Shown here: positions 9,792 through 18,256 of the stretch, in pieces
Position numbering within the stretch: the stretch's first letter is position 1
Layout of the letters: the number at the start of each line of letters is the position of its first letter
Source: Oscillospiraceae bacterium
Lineage (GTDB): Bacteria; Bacillota; Clostridia; Oscillospirales; Ruminococcaceae
Assembly: GCA_017415165.1 (NCBI GenBank)
Contig: JAFQIY010000069.1
Span: forward strand, 124,001-188,000
DNA length: 64,000 nucleotides
Direction: 5' to 3'
Translations under genes and position numbers: made by a program
Notes under the pieces: generated by a model
Databases searched by the model: none
What the model was told of the DNA's origin: nothing
Seen by the model: the letters and a program-made list of their open reading frames with translations, nothing else

Positions 9792-10679
9792 ATGGCAAGA
9801 GATTACGTTATTGTTACTGACTCATGCGCTGATATGGATATGAACTATTACAATATGAACGATGTCAGGGTTATAGGTCTGCATTACACTATCGGTATCA
9901 AGACTTATACACAGTGTTCAAGCGATGACCTTACAACAGAAAAGTTCTACGACAGAGTAAGAAGCGGTGTTCTTCCAAAATCCTCCCCTGTTACATATGA
10001 GGATGCTCTTGAACTTATGGAGGGTATTGCTGAAAGCGGAAAGGATATTTTCTTCATTTGCTTTGCCAGCGAGCTCAGTACAACTTATCAGACTTGTCAG
10101 ATTGCCGCTCAGGACGTTATGACAAAGCGCCCTGAATGTACAATCAAGGTTATTGACTCCATTTCTGCTGCTCTCGGTCAGGGACTCCTTCTCCACCTTT
10201 GCGTTAAGAAAAAGAATGCAGGAACTTCTCTTGAAGAACTTGAAAAATACGCTGAACGTATGAAGGGTCACGTTGTTCATATCTTTACTGTTGACAACCT
10301 CAATCATCTCCAGAGAGGCGGCAGAATTTCAAAGTTCTCTGCTGTTATGGGTACTCTCCTTTCCGTTAAGCCTCTACTTTGCGTTGACCCTAAGGGTGCA
10401 CTTAACGGTTATGCTAAAATCAAGGGCAGAAAGAAGGCTCTTGACACAATGGCTGAGCATATGAAGGAAAAATATCTTCCGGGTGAAAACGAGGAAATTT
10501 TCATTTCCGATGCTGACTGCCTTGAAGATGCACAGTACCTCGGCAAGGTTATTATGCAGATGATGCCTGACGTTAAGCGTGTAAGATACGGCAAAATCGG
10601 TGCTGTTATCGGCTCACACACTGGCGCTGACGCTATTGCTGTTGCTTTCATCGGCAAGAGCAGAACACCTGTTGAATAA
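9792..10679 (+). CDS. DegV family fatty-acid-binding protein
   Basis: 295 residues, the usual DegV length. It opens with YVIVTDSCADM (the DegV TDS signature) and contains the second-domain markers VIDSISAALGQG and HIFTVDNLNHLQRGGRIS. DegV proteins (FakB-like) bind one fatty acid and, in Firmicutes, present it to the kinase FakA for phosphorylation and phospholipid synthesis; no fakA gene is in view. The ATG at 9792 follows ATGGAG; a further upstream in-frame ATG lacks a ribosome site. Monocistronic, with its own promoter and terminator. Confidence 0.92.
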   Translation: MARDYVIVTDSCADMDMNYYNMNDVRVIGLHYTIGIKTYTQCSSDDLTTEKFYDRVRSGVLPKSSPVTYEDALELMEGIAESGKDIFFICFASELSTTYQTCQIAAQDVMTKRPECTIKVIDSISAALGQGLLLHLCVKKKNAGTSLEELEKYAERMKGHVVHIFTVDNLNHLQRGGRISKFSAVMGTLLSVKPLLCVDPKGALNGYAKIKGRKKALDTMAEHMKEKYLPGENEEIFISDADCLEDAQYLGKVIMQMMPDVKRVRYGKIGAVIGSHTGADAIAVAFIGKSRTPVE

Positions 10680-10694
10680 TTAAATTTTGTTCTC

Positions 10695-10727
10695 AAGTCC
10701 TGCACGGTTTGACTGTGCAGGACTTTT
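10695..10727 (+). terminator. Terminator after the degV-family gene
   Basis: Arms AAGTCCTGCAC/GTGCAGGACTT (10695-10705 and 10714-10724) followed by TTTTTG. Confidence 0.9.
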
Positions 10728-10780
10728 TGTCATTTTCGCACATTTTTTGTGAAAAATCACTTCCATTTTTAATCAAAGTA

Positions 10781-10789
10781 TGCTATAAT
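10781..10789 (+). promoter_or_regulatory. Extended -10 promoter of the ior-paaK cluster
   Basis: TGC-TATAAT (10781-10789), an extended -10; the -35 position (TTCCAT) is poor. The iorA start lies 37 bases downstream. Confidence 0.65.
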
Positions 10790-10825
10790 GTGTATATGTA
10801 TTGTTTTTAGAAAGGATTTTTGACT

Positions 10826-12550
10826 ATGAAAAAGCTTATGCTTGGTAATGCTGCCTTCGCAAGAGGGCTTTATGAGGCGGGAGTTACTGTAGTTTCAAGC
10901 TACCCCGGTACTCCTTCCACTGAAATCACAGAATATGCGGCTGAATATGATGAGATGTATGCTGAATGGGCACCTAACGAAAAGGTTGCGATGGAGGTTG
11001 CAATCGGCGCTTCTATTGCCGGCTCTCGTTCCTTCTGCGGTATGAAGCACGTTGGTCTTAATGTTGCTGCTGACCCGCTCTACACTGCCGCTTACACAGG
11101 TGTAAACGGCGGTATGGTTATTGCTGTTGCTGACGACCCGGGAATGCACTCCTCTCAGAATGAGCAGGACTCCCGTCATCACGCTATCGCTTCAAAGGTA
11201 CTTATGGTTGAGCCTTCCGACTCCTCCGAATGTAAGGAATTTGTAAAGGCTTCCTTTGACCTTTCCGAAGAATTCGACACACCTGTTATTGTTCGTATGT
11301 GCACAAGAGTTGCTCACTCACAGTCTGCTGTTGAGCTTTGTGACAGAGTTGTTCCTGCACAGAAGCCATACGAAAAGAACCCTGCTAAATATGTTATGAT
11401 GCCTGCTTTTGCAAGAGGCAGACACGTTTTCGTTGAGGAACGTCTTGAAAAGCTCCGTGCTTATGCTGAGACATCACCTCTCAACAAGGTTATTGACAAC
11501 GGCGGTGATATCGGTATCATCACAAGCGGTATTTCCTATCAGTACGCAAGAGAGGCTATGGGCGACAAGGCTTCCTATCTCAAGCTTGGTATTGTTAATC
11601 CGCTTCCTGTTGACCTTATCAAGAATTTCTGCGCTAAGTACAAGACTGTTTACGTTATTGAAGAACTTGATGATATTATCGAAACACACTGCAAGAAGAT
11701 GGGTCTTGATGTTAAGGGCAAGGAAATCTTCGGTTACATAGGCGAGTTCTCTCAGGCTATCGTTGCTGAGAAGCTTCTTGGCGAAAAGAAGGAGTCTGCT
11801 GTATTTGACGGTAACGTTCCTGTTCGTCCTCCTGTAATGTGTGCGGGATGTCCTCACAGAGGCTTGTTCTACTGCTTGTCAAAGAACAAGATTACTGTTT
11901 CTGGTGATATCGGCTGCTACACACTTGGCGCAAGTGCTCCGCTTTCCGCTATGGATACTACAATCTGTATGGGTGCTTCCATTTCCGCACTTCACGGCTT
12001 CAACAAGGCTCGCGGTGCTGAGGCTGAAAAGTCAACTGTTGCTGTTATCGGTGACTCTACATTTATGCACAGCGGTATGACAGGTCTTGTCAATATTGCT
12101 TACAATGCTACAAACTCTACTGTTATTATTCTTGACAACTCCATCACAGGTATGACAGGTCATCAGCAGAACCCTACTACAGGCAAGAACCTCAAGGGTG
12201 ACCCCGCTGCAGCTGTAAACCTTGAAGAACTCTGCAAGGCTATCGGTATCAAGAGAGTAAGAGTTGTTGACCCTTACAATCTCGCTGAAACTGAGGCGGC
12301 TATCAAGGAAGAACTTTCAATCGAAGAGCCTTCCGTTATCATTTCCCGTCGTCCTTGTGCACTTCTCAAATACGTCCAGCACAAGCCTGCACTCAAGGTT
12401 GACGCTGACAAGTGCAAGAGCTGCAAGATGTGTATGAAGCTGGGATGTCCTGCAATTTCTATGAAGGACGGCAAGGCTGTTATTGAGCATACACAGTGCG
12501 TTGGCTGCGGAATTTGTCAGGAAATGTGCAAGTTCGGTGCTATTGAATAA
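10826..12550 (+). CDS. iorA: Indolepyruvate:ferredoxin oxidoreductase, alpha subunit
   Basis: 574 residues. IorA binds thiamine diphosphate and oxidatively decarboxylates aryl-pyruvates (from Trp, Phe, Tyr) to aryl-acetyl-CoA, passing electrons to ferredoxin; the reverse, aryl-pyruvate synthesis, is also known. Seen here: the N-terminal pyrimidine domain (SSYPGTPSTEITEYAAEY), the central TPP region (GDSTFMHSGMTGLVNIAYN) and two C-terminal 4Fe-4S motifs, CKSCKMCMKLGCP and CVGCGICQEMCK. The ATG at 10826 follows GAAAGG; an in-frame TTG lies 6 bases earlier. First gene of iorA-iorB-paaK-ACT. Confidence 0.95.
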   Translation: MKKLMLGNAAFARGLYEAGVTVVSSYPGTPSTEITEYAAEYDEMYAEWAPNEKVAMEVAIGASIAGSRSFCGMKHVGLNVAADPLYTAAYTGVNGGMVIAVADDPGMHSSQNEQDSRHHAIASKVLMVEPSDSSECKEFVKASFDLSEEFDTPVIVRMCTRVAHSQSAVELCDRVVPAQKPYEKNPAKYVMMPAFARGRHVFVEERLEKLRAYAETSPLNKVIDNGGDIGIITSGISYQYAREAMGDKASYLKLGIVNPLPVDLIKNFCAKYKTVYVIEELDDIIETHCKKMGLDVKGKEIFGYIGEFSQAIVAEKLLGEKKESAVFDGNVPVRPPVMCAGCPHRGLFYCLSKNKITVSGDIGCYTLGASAPLSAMDTTICMGASISALHGFNKARGAEAEKSTVAVIGDSTFMHSGMTGLVNIAYNATNSTVIILDNSITGMTGHQQNPTTGKNLKGDPAAAVNLEELCKAIGIKRVRVVDPYNLAETEAAIKEELSIEEPSVIISRRPCALLKYVQHKPALKVDADKCKSCKMCMKLGCPAISMKDGKAVIEHTQCVGCGICQEMCKFGAIE

Positions 12551-12588
12551 TAAAATTACTACTTAATAAAATTGAAAGGGCGATTTTT

Positions 12589-13161
12589 TTGGATACACGT
12601 TCTATTATGATTGTCGGCGTGGGCGGACAGGGTTCTCTCCTCGCTTCAAGACTTCTCGGCAACGTTCTTCTTGCACAGGGATACGATGTTAAGGTATCTG
12701 AGGTGCACGGAATGTCACAGAGAGGCGGCTCGGTTGTTACTTATGTTAAATACGGTGACGAGGTTTTCTCCCCTGTTATTGAAAAGGGTGAAGCTGACGT
12801 TATCATTTCCTTTGAGCAGCTTGAGGCTGCAAGATGGGTACCTTATCTCAAGAAAGGCGGCAAGCTGATTACTTCCACACAGAAGCTTGACCCTATGCCT
12901 GTTATTACAGGTGCGGCTGAATACCCTGAAAATATTGTTGAGAAAATCAAGGCGGCTGGTGTTGAAGTTACTGCTGTTGACGCTCTCGGACTTGCTGAGC
13001 AGGCAGGCAACGCAAAGGCTTCAAACGTTGTTCTGATGGGCAAGGTTGCTTCTCAGACTGAGTTTGATGACAAGCTCTGGCAGGACGCTATTGAGCAGTG
13101 TGTACCTGCGAAGTTCCTTGAACTCAACAAGAAGGCTTTTGAGCTGGGTAAGAATGCGTAA
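12589..13161 (+). CDS. iorB: Indolepyruvate:ferredoxin oxidoreductase, beta subunit
   Basis: 190 residues, the normal size of IorB (the gamma-domain subunit of 2-oxoacid oxidoreductases). The sequence IMIVGVGGQGSLLASRLLG and HGMSQRGGSVVTYVKYG are family hallmarks for CoA and subunit contact. The start is TTG at 12589 with GAAAGGG upstream; no closer ATG fits the conserved N-terminus. It sits 38 bases after iorA in the same operon and should form the IorAB complex. Confidence 0.94.
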   Translation: MDTRSIMIVGVGGQGSLLASRLLGNVLLAQGYDVKVSEVHGMSQRGGSVVTYVKYGDEVFSPVIEKGEADVIISFEQLEAARWVPYLKKGGKLITSTQKLDPMPVITGAAEYPENIVEKIKAAGVEVTAVDALGLAEQAGNAKASNVVLMGKVASQTEFDDKLWQDAIEQCVPAKFLELNKKAFELGKNA

Positions 13162-13207
13162 ATAAAGTGACTTGCTTATTTTTAATTTAAAATTGGAGGT
13201 TTTGCCA

Positions 13208-14515
13208 ATGGCAAATTACTGGAACAAAGAAATTGAATGTATGTCCCGTGAGGACATGAAGAAGCTTCAGGACGAACGTCTTGTTGCTCAGGTAAAGCAC
13301 GTTTACGAAAATGTGCCTTACTACAAGAAGCTTATGGACGAAAAGGGTGTTACACCTGATGACATCAAGTCAACCGACGACCTTCACAAGCTGCCTTTCC
13401 TTACAAAGGCTGACCTGCGTGAAGCTTATCCTTACGGACTTCTTGCAAAGCCTCTTTCTGAGTGCGTAAGAATTCAGTCCACAAGCGGCACAACAGGCAA
13501 GCGTGTTGTTGCTTTCTACACACAGCACGACGTTGACCTTTGGGAGGACTGCTGTGCAAGAGCTATCACAGCTGTTGGCGGCACAAAGGATGACGTTTGT
13601 CAGGTTGCTTACGGCTATGGTCTTTTCACAGGCGGTCCGGGTCTTAACGGCGGCTCTCACAAGGTTGGCTGTCTGACACTTCCTATGTCCTCGGGCAACA
13701 CAGAAAGACAGATTCAGTTTATGACTGACCTTGGTGCAACAATCCTCTGCTGCACCCCTTCTTATGCTGCTTACATCGGTGAAACAATCAAGGAAATGGG
13801 TATTTCTCCTGATGATATCAAGCTCAAGGCAGGTATTTTCGGTGCAGAGCCTTGGACAGAAGAAATGCGTCGTGAGATTGAAAAGTCCCTTGGCATCAAG
13901 GCTTACGATATTTACGGTCTTACAGAAACAAGCGGTCCTGGTGTTGCTTTTGAATGTGAAGCACAGACAGGTATGCACATCAACGAAGACCACTTCCTTG
14001 CTGAAATTATTGACCCTGACACAGGTGAGGTTCTCCCTGAGGGCTCAAAGGGTGAACTTGTTTTCACAAGCCTTACTAAGGAAGCGTTTCCGCTTCTCCG
14101 TTACAGAACCCGTGATATCTGCGTACTTACAAGAGAAAAGTGCTCCTGCGGAAGAACACTTGTCAAGATGTGCAAGCCTATGGGCAGAAGCGACGATATG
14201 CTTATCATCCGCGGCGTAAACGTGTTCCCAAGCCAGATTGAAACTGTACTTATCGAGCAGGGCTACGCTCCTAACTATCTCATTGAAGTTGACCGCAGAA
14301 ACAACACTGATACACTTGATATCAATGTTGAACTTACTGAGGAACAGTTCTCCGATACAGTCAAGGGCATTCAGGAGAAGGAATATGAACTTGCTCAGGC
14401 TATCAAGACAATTCTTGGTATCAATCCTAAGGTGCACCTTGTATCTCCTAAGTCCATTGCTCGTAGTGAAGGCAAGGCTGTTCGTGTAGTTGATAAGCGT
14501 AAGCTTCACGACTAA
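13208..14515 (+). CDS. paaK: Phenylacetate-CoA ligase
   Basis: 435 residues, matching PaaK. It activates phenylacetate or other aryl-acetates with ATP and CoA. The adenylate-forming P-loop is STSGTTGK (91-98), followed by YGLTETSGPG and the C-terminal hinge region GRSDDMLIIRGVNVFPSQIE. Next to iorAB it would connect aryl-acetates, aryl-acetyl-CoA and aryl-pyruvates; this pairing is widespread in anaerobes and archaea. The ATG at 13208 follows GGAGG by 8-9 bases. No paa ring-degradation genes are present, so aromatic catabolism is unlikely. Confidence 0.93.
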   Translation: MANYWNKEIECMSREDMKKLQDERLVAQVKHVYENVPYYKKLMDEKGVTPDDIKSTDDLHKLPFLTKADLREAYPYGLLAKPLSECVRIQSTSGTTGKRVVAFYTQHDVDLWEDCCARAITAVGGTKDDVCQVAYGYGLFTGGPGLNGGSHKVGCLTLPMSSGNTERQIQFMTDLGATILCCTPSYAAYIGETIKEMGISPDDIKLKAGIFGAEPWTEEMRREIEKSLGIKAYDIYGLTETSGPGVAFECEAQTGMHINEDHFLAEIIDPDTGEVLPEGSKGELVFTSLTKEAFPLLRYRTRDICVLTREKCSCGRTLVKMCKPMGRSDDMLIIRGVNVFPSQIETVLIEQGYAPNYLIEVDRRNNTDTLDINVELTEEQFSDTVKGIQEKEYELAQAIKTILGINPKVHLVSPKSIARSEGKAVRVVDKRKLHD

Positions 14516-14519
14516 AAAA

Positions 14520-14568
14520 CAAAAAATCTACGATTTTTTGTCTCCGAGATTTGCTTTGCAAAACTCGG
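14520..14568 (+). repeat. Two-hairpin intergenic element, copy 1
   Basis: Hairpin 1 has arms CAAAAAATC/GATTTTTTG (14520-14540). Hairpin 2 has arms CCGAG and TTTGC against GCAAA and CTCGG (14544-14568) with one A/A mismatch. Read on the minus strand it gives CTCGGAG followed by an A/T hairpin, an arrangement also seen on the plus strand at 31216-31244. It lies between paaK and the ACT gene and may act as a weak terminator or RNA processing site. Confidence 0.55.
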
Positions 14569-14629
14569 TATCTGCGTGTTCATCATAAAAGCCAAAAATA
14601 ATTCCATATAAACAAAGGAGGAAAATATT

Positions 14630-15061
14630 ATGTTAATCAAGCAGATTTCTATTTTCGTTGAAAACAAGCCGGGCAGACTCAGCGCTGTTACAAAGCTTCT
14701 CAGCGACAACGGTATTGATATCCGTGCACTTTCCGTTGCTGACACAAAGGATTTCGGTATTCTCCGTCTTATCGTTAACAATCCTACAAAGGCTTGCGAA
14801 ATTCTCAAGGCGGCTGACTGCACAGTTTCCCTTACAAACGTAATTGCAATCGGTATTCACGACAAGCCCGGCGGACTTTCTGCTGCTATGGATTGCCTGT
14901 ACTCCGCTAACATTTCCGTTGAGTATATGTACGCTTTCATTTCCAAGTCCGAGGATCAGGCTTACGTTATTCTCCGTGTTGAGAACAACGACAAGGCTGT
15001 TGAGGCGCTCAAGGAAAATAATTTCACTATTCTCAAGGCTGAAGAAGTTTACGATATGTAA
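14630..15061 (+). CDS. Tandem ACT domain protein of the ior-paaK cluster
   Basis: 143 residues made of two ACT repeats: residues 1-70 (ENKPGRLSAVTKLLSDNGID) and 71-143 (HDKPGGLSAAMDCLYSANIS). ACT domains bind amino acids and usually signal pathway state. This two-ACT protein is commonly encoded next to paaK and iorAB, so sensing an aromatic amino acid is the likely role (inference). The ATG follows AAAGGAGG. It is the last gene of the cluster and is followed by a terminator. Confidence 0.88.
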   Translation: MLIKQISIFVENKPGRLSAVTKLLSDNGIDIRALSVADTKDFGILRLIVNNPTKACEILKAADCTVSLTNVIAIGIHDKPGGLSAAMDCLYSANISVEYMYAFISKSEDQAYVILRVENNDKAVEALKENNFTILKAEEVYDM

Positions 15062-15067
15062 TGCAAT

Positions 15068-15101
15068 AAATCACGGTGGGAATTTTCCTGCCGTGATTTT
15101 T
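15068..15101 (+). terminator. Terminator after the ACT gene
   Basis: Arms AAATCACGG/CCGTGATTT (15068-15076 and 15091-15099), with inner GGGAA/TTTCC pairing and a T5 tail. Confidence 0.85.
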
Positions 15102-15144
15102 CAAAGTGAAGTGTGAGATAAATTAGAATTTGTGGGGAAAACAT

Positions 15145-15738
15145 ATGATACTTTCATTACAAGGCTGTATGGCTGTAGGAAAAACAACTGCGGTACGATA
15201 TTTACAAGAAAATGCTCCGTATGTAAATATTAGTTATGAAATCAATACAGATATTATTGATGAAGTGAAGCGACGTCAGTTAGATAAAAACAAATACGAA
15301 GATTATTTGGAAATACAGAAATTATGGCTTAATAAAGAAGTTGTTCGATATAATAAAGCCAAAGAGTTTAATTGTAGTATTATGGATTTCGGAGCAGAAG
15401 AAATTGAATTTTATACATTAAATTATCCAAAAACCATCGGGCAAGAATGGGAAATAGAAAATGCATTACATAAGGAACTTGAGCAAGTTCGAAAGTGTAT
15501 GCCAACAAGAATATTATTTTTAGATGCTTCAAATGAAGTATTATTAAGACACAAGGAAAATGATAATACTCGTTCTAGAAATTTTTTCGAACATCATTTA
15601 AAATATTTATTGCCATTAAAAAGAAAATGGTTTATAGGAAAAGAAAATGTGGATGTTTTAAATGTCGATAATCTGAATGCAGATGAGGTAGGAAAAAAGG
15701 TTAAAGAATGGGTTGACTTCTGTATGGAACATTATTAA
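15145..15738 (+). CDS. P-loop nucleotide kinase-like protein, AT-rich
   Basis: 197 residues. A Walker A GCMAVGKT lies at 7-14, and the fold pattern resembles small AAA_33/deoxynucleoside- or thymidylate-kinase-like proteins. It is rich in Lys, Glu, Asn and Ile, and its codons (TTA, ATA, AAA, GAA, AAT) are much more AT-rich than those of the neighbouring iorAB, paaK and acn genes, which suggests recent acquisition. I chose the ATG at 15145; a TTG 15 bases upstream is possible. The ribosome site (GTGGGGAA) is weak. The substrate is unknown. Confidence 0.75.
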   Translation: MILSLQGCMAVGKTTAVRYLQENAPYVNISYEINTDIIDEVKRRQLDKNKYEDYLEIQKLWLNKEVVRYNKAKEFNCSIMDFGAEEIEFYTLNYPKTIGQEWEIENALHKELEQVRKCMPTRILFLDASNEVLLRHKENDNTRSRNFFEHHLKYLLPLKRKWFIGKENVDVLNVDNLNADEVGKKVKEWVDFCMEHY

Positions 15739-15767
15739 ACAAATCCCACTTTGTCTGCAAAATGTCG

Positions 15768-15798
15768 ATACCCCGAGAAACCCCTCGGGGTATTTTTC
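15768..15798 (+). terminator. Terminator before acn
   Basis: Arms ATACCCCGAG/CTCGGGGTAT (15768-15777 and 15784-15793) and TTTTTC. Confidence 0.9.
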
Positions 15799-15826
15799 TG
15801 CCCCACGCTGTTTTCTTGATAAATTA

Positions 15827-15855
15827 TTGACAAACCGCACGAAAAATGGTATACT
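15827..15855 (+). promoter_or_regulatory. acn promoter
   Basis: TTGACA (15827-15832), 17-base spacer, TATACT (15850-15855); the start codon lies 39 bases downstream. Confidence 0.85.
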
Positions 15856-15893
15856 ATATTATGTATTTTTATAAATTGAAAGGACGGTTCAGA

Positions 15894-17831
15894 ATGGGAT
15901 ACACATTAACTGAAAAAATTCTGAAGGCTCACCTTGTTGACGGCGAATTCGTCAAGGGTAAGGAAATCGGAATCCGCATTGACCAGACATTAACACAGGA
16001 CGCTACAGGTACTATGGCTTACCTCGAATTTGAGGCTATGGGCGTTCCGAGAGTTAAGACAGAGCGTTCTGTCGCATATATCGACCACAACACACTCCAG
16101 TCGGGCTTTGAAAATGCTGACGACCACCGTTTCATCGGTTCTGTTGCTAAGAAGCACGGCATTTACTTCTCACGTCCAGGCAACGGTATCTGTCATCAGG
16201 TACACCTTGAACGTTTCGGCATTCCCGGTAAGACTCTTATCGGATCCGACAGCCACACTCCAACAGGCGGCGGTATCGGTATGATTGCTATCGGTGCTGG
16301 CGGTCTTGACGTTGCTGTTGCTATGGGCGGCGGTGCTTACTACATTACATATCCTAAGATTGTCAACGTTAAGCTTACTGGCAAGCTCAATCCTTGGGTT
16401 GCTGCTAAGGACGTTATTCTTGAAGTTCTCCGCATTATGTCCGTTAAGGGCGGTGTTGGCAAGGTTATCGAATACACAGGCGAGGGCGTAAAGACACTTT
16501 CTGTTCCTGAACGTGCTACAATCACAAATATGGGTGCTGAGCTTGGTGCTACAACATCTATCTTCCCTTCCGACGAAATCACAAAGCAGTTCCTTGACGC
16601 TCAGAAGCGCGGCGAGGTCTGGACAGAGCTTTCTGCTGACCCTGACGCTGTTTATGATGAGGTTATTGAAATCAATCTTTCTGAGCTTGCTCCTCTTGCT
16701 GCATGTCCTCACTCCCCTGACAATATCAAGTCTGCAACTGAACTTGCAGGTATGAAGATTGACCAGGTTTGTATCGGCTCCTGCACAAACAGCTCACTTA
16801 TGGATATGATGAAGGTTGCTCACATTCTCAAGGGCAAGACTGTTCACCCTGACGTTTCTCTTTCTATTGCTCCTGGTTCAAAGCAGGTTCTCAATATGCT
16901 TGCTCAGAACGGTGCTCTTGCTATTATGATTGATGCAGGTGCAAGAATTCTCGAAAGTGCTTGCGGACCTTGTATCGGTATGGGTCAGTCCCCTAACTCC
17001 AAGGGTATTTCCCTCCGTACATTCAACAGAAACTTTGAGGGACGTTCAGGCACAAAGGATGGTCAGATTTATCTTGTATCTCCTGAGCTTGCTGCTGCTT
17101 CCGCTATTGCAGGTGTTCTTACAGACCCAAGAACTCTTGGTGATATGCCTGTATTTGAGATGCCTAAGGAATTCGTAATCAACGACAATATGGTTGCTGA
17201 ACCTGCTCCTGTTGAGGAAATGGATAAGGTTGAAATTCTCCGTGGTCCTAACATCAAGCCTTTCCCTGTTACAAAGCCTCTTGCAGACAGCATTGAAGCA
17301 CCTTGCTCACTCAAGGTTGGCGACAACATCACAACTGACCACATTATGCCTGCAGGTGCGAAAATCCTTCCACTCCGTTCCAACATTCCTGCTATCTCCA
17401 AGTTCTGCTTTACAGTTTGCGACGAGGAATTCCCTGCTCGTGCTGAAAGCCTTGGAAAGAGCATTATCGTTGGCGGTGCAAACTATGGTCAGGGTTCATC
17501 CCGTGAACACGCTGCACTTGCTCCTCTCCACCTCGGCGTAAAGGCTGTTCTGGTTAAGAGCTTTGCAAGAATTCACCGCTCCAACCTTATCAATGCTGGT
17601 ATTCTCCCACTCACATTCGTGAACGAGGCTGACTACGAAAAGATTTCTCAGGGCGATGAGCTTGTACTTGCTAATGTTCGTGCTGATATTGAAGCTGGCA
17701 AGACTGAGCTTGTAGTAAAGAACAAGACAACAGGTGCAGACATTCCTGTTCTCTGCGAGCTTTCAGGCAGAACTAAGGATATTATTCTTGCAGGCGGTTT
17801 GCTTGACTACACAAGAGAGAGTTTGAAGTAA
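15894..17831 (+). CDS. acn: Aconitate hydratase
   Basis: 645 residues, the shorter aconitase type found in anaerobes. It isomerises citrate to isocitrate with a 4Fe-4S cluster; the cluster ligands are in IGSCTNSS and SACGPCIGMGQ. The C-terminal swivel domain carries GGANYGQGSSREHAALAP. The ATG at 15894 follows GAAAGGACG; an upstream in-frame ATG at 15846 overlaps the promoter and is rejected. The stop overlaps the start of a small membrane protein gene (TAATG). With icd about 1.8 kb downstream it forms the oxidative citrate to 2-oxoglutarate branch used for glutamate synthesis. No citrate synthase gene is in the window. Confidence 0.96.
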   Translation: MGYTLTEKILKAHLVDGEFVKGKEIGIRIDQTLTQDATGTMAYLEFEAMGVPRVKTERSVAYIDHNTLQSGFENADDHRFIGSVAKKHGIYFSRPGNGICHQVHLERFGIPGKTLIGSDSHTPTGGGIGMIAIGAGGLDVAVAMGGGAYYITYPKIVNVKLTGKLNPWVAAKDVILEVLRIMSVKGGVGKVIEYTGEGVKTLSVPERATITNMGAELGATTSIFPSDEITKQFLDAQKRGEVWTELSADPDAVYDEVIEINLSELAPLAACPHSPDNIKSATELAGMKIDQVCIGSCTNSSLMDMMKVAHILKGKTVHPDVSLSIAPGSKQVLNMLAQNGALAIMIDAGARILESACGPCIGMGQSPNSKGISLRTFNRNFEGRSGTKDGQIYLVSPELAAASAIAGVLTDPRTLGDMPVFEMPKEFVINDNMVAEPAPVEEMDKVEILRGPNIKPFPVTKPLADSIEAPCSLKVGDNITTDHIMPAGAKILPLRSNIPAISKFCFTVCDEEFPARAESLGKSIIVGGANYGQGSSREHAALAPLHLGVKAVLVKSFARIHRSNLINAGILPLTFVNEADYEKISQGDELVLANVRADIEAGKTELVVKNKTTGADIPVLCELSGRTKDIILAGGLLDYTRESLK

Positions 17832-18031
17832 TGAATATATTAAGACGTTTTTATCTTGACACACCTGATTTGATTATTCTTCTTTGTGCAATAGCTGTTT
17901 TTTATGGAATGAAATGGGCAGCAAAAAGATTTTTTCCTGATATGGACGAAAAGAAACGTGACTCTGTTACATTTGGAATAGCTATGGTTCTTTTTATGGT
18001 CATTATCGGAATTCGTTATGCAGCAAAATAA
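17831..18031 (+). CDS. Small two-segment membrane protein, paralogue A
   Basis: 66 residues, unknown function. The ATG shares its A with the acn stop (TAATG), so translation is coupled to acn. Two hydrophobic segments (about 13-29 and 47-63) flank a basic/acidic loop KRFFPDMDEKKRDS. It aligns with the next gene product over about 50 residues (shared D-x-I, K-x2-AK-x2-FPD), so the two are tandem paralogues. They may form a hetero-oligomer in the membrane, but nothing more can be said. Confidence 0.65.
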   Translation: MNILRRFYLDTPDLIILLCAIAVFYGMKWAAKRFFPDMDEKKRDSVTFGIAMVLFMVIIGIRYAAK

Positions 18032-18048
18032 AGGAGATATTCAAGTCA

Positions 18049-18255
18049 ATGGAACTTACATTTTTACTCAGATATCGCAGACATCATCATTGGTCGACGG
18101 CTGATTTTATTGCATTTATCTGTGCATTAATTGTTATTTATGCAATAAAAAGCTTTGCCAAAAAATATTTTCCCGACATCAGCGAATCCAAGCTTAATAT
18201 AATTTCTACAATAGTTATTGTTGTTGCAGTGCTTATTGCAAATTCTATTGAATAG
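18049..18255 (+). CDS. Small two-segment membrane protein, paralogue B
   Basis: 68 residues, unknown. The ATG follows AAGGAG by 13 bases, which is long, so expression may depend partly on coupling to the upstream gene. A basic N-terminus (RYRRHHH) precedes a hydrophobic segment (about 19-35), the loop KSFAKKYFPDISESK shared with paralogue A, and a second hydrophobic segment (about 50-66). Only one base separates its stop from the next ATG. Confidence 0.62.
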   Translation: MELTFLLRYRRHHHWSTADFIAFICALIVIYAIKSFAKKYFPDISESKLNIISTIVIVVAVLIANSIE

Positions 18256-18256
18256 T

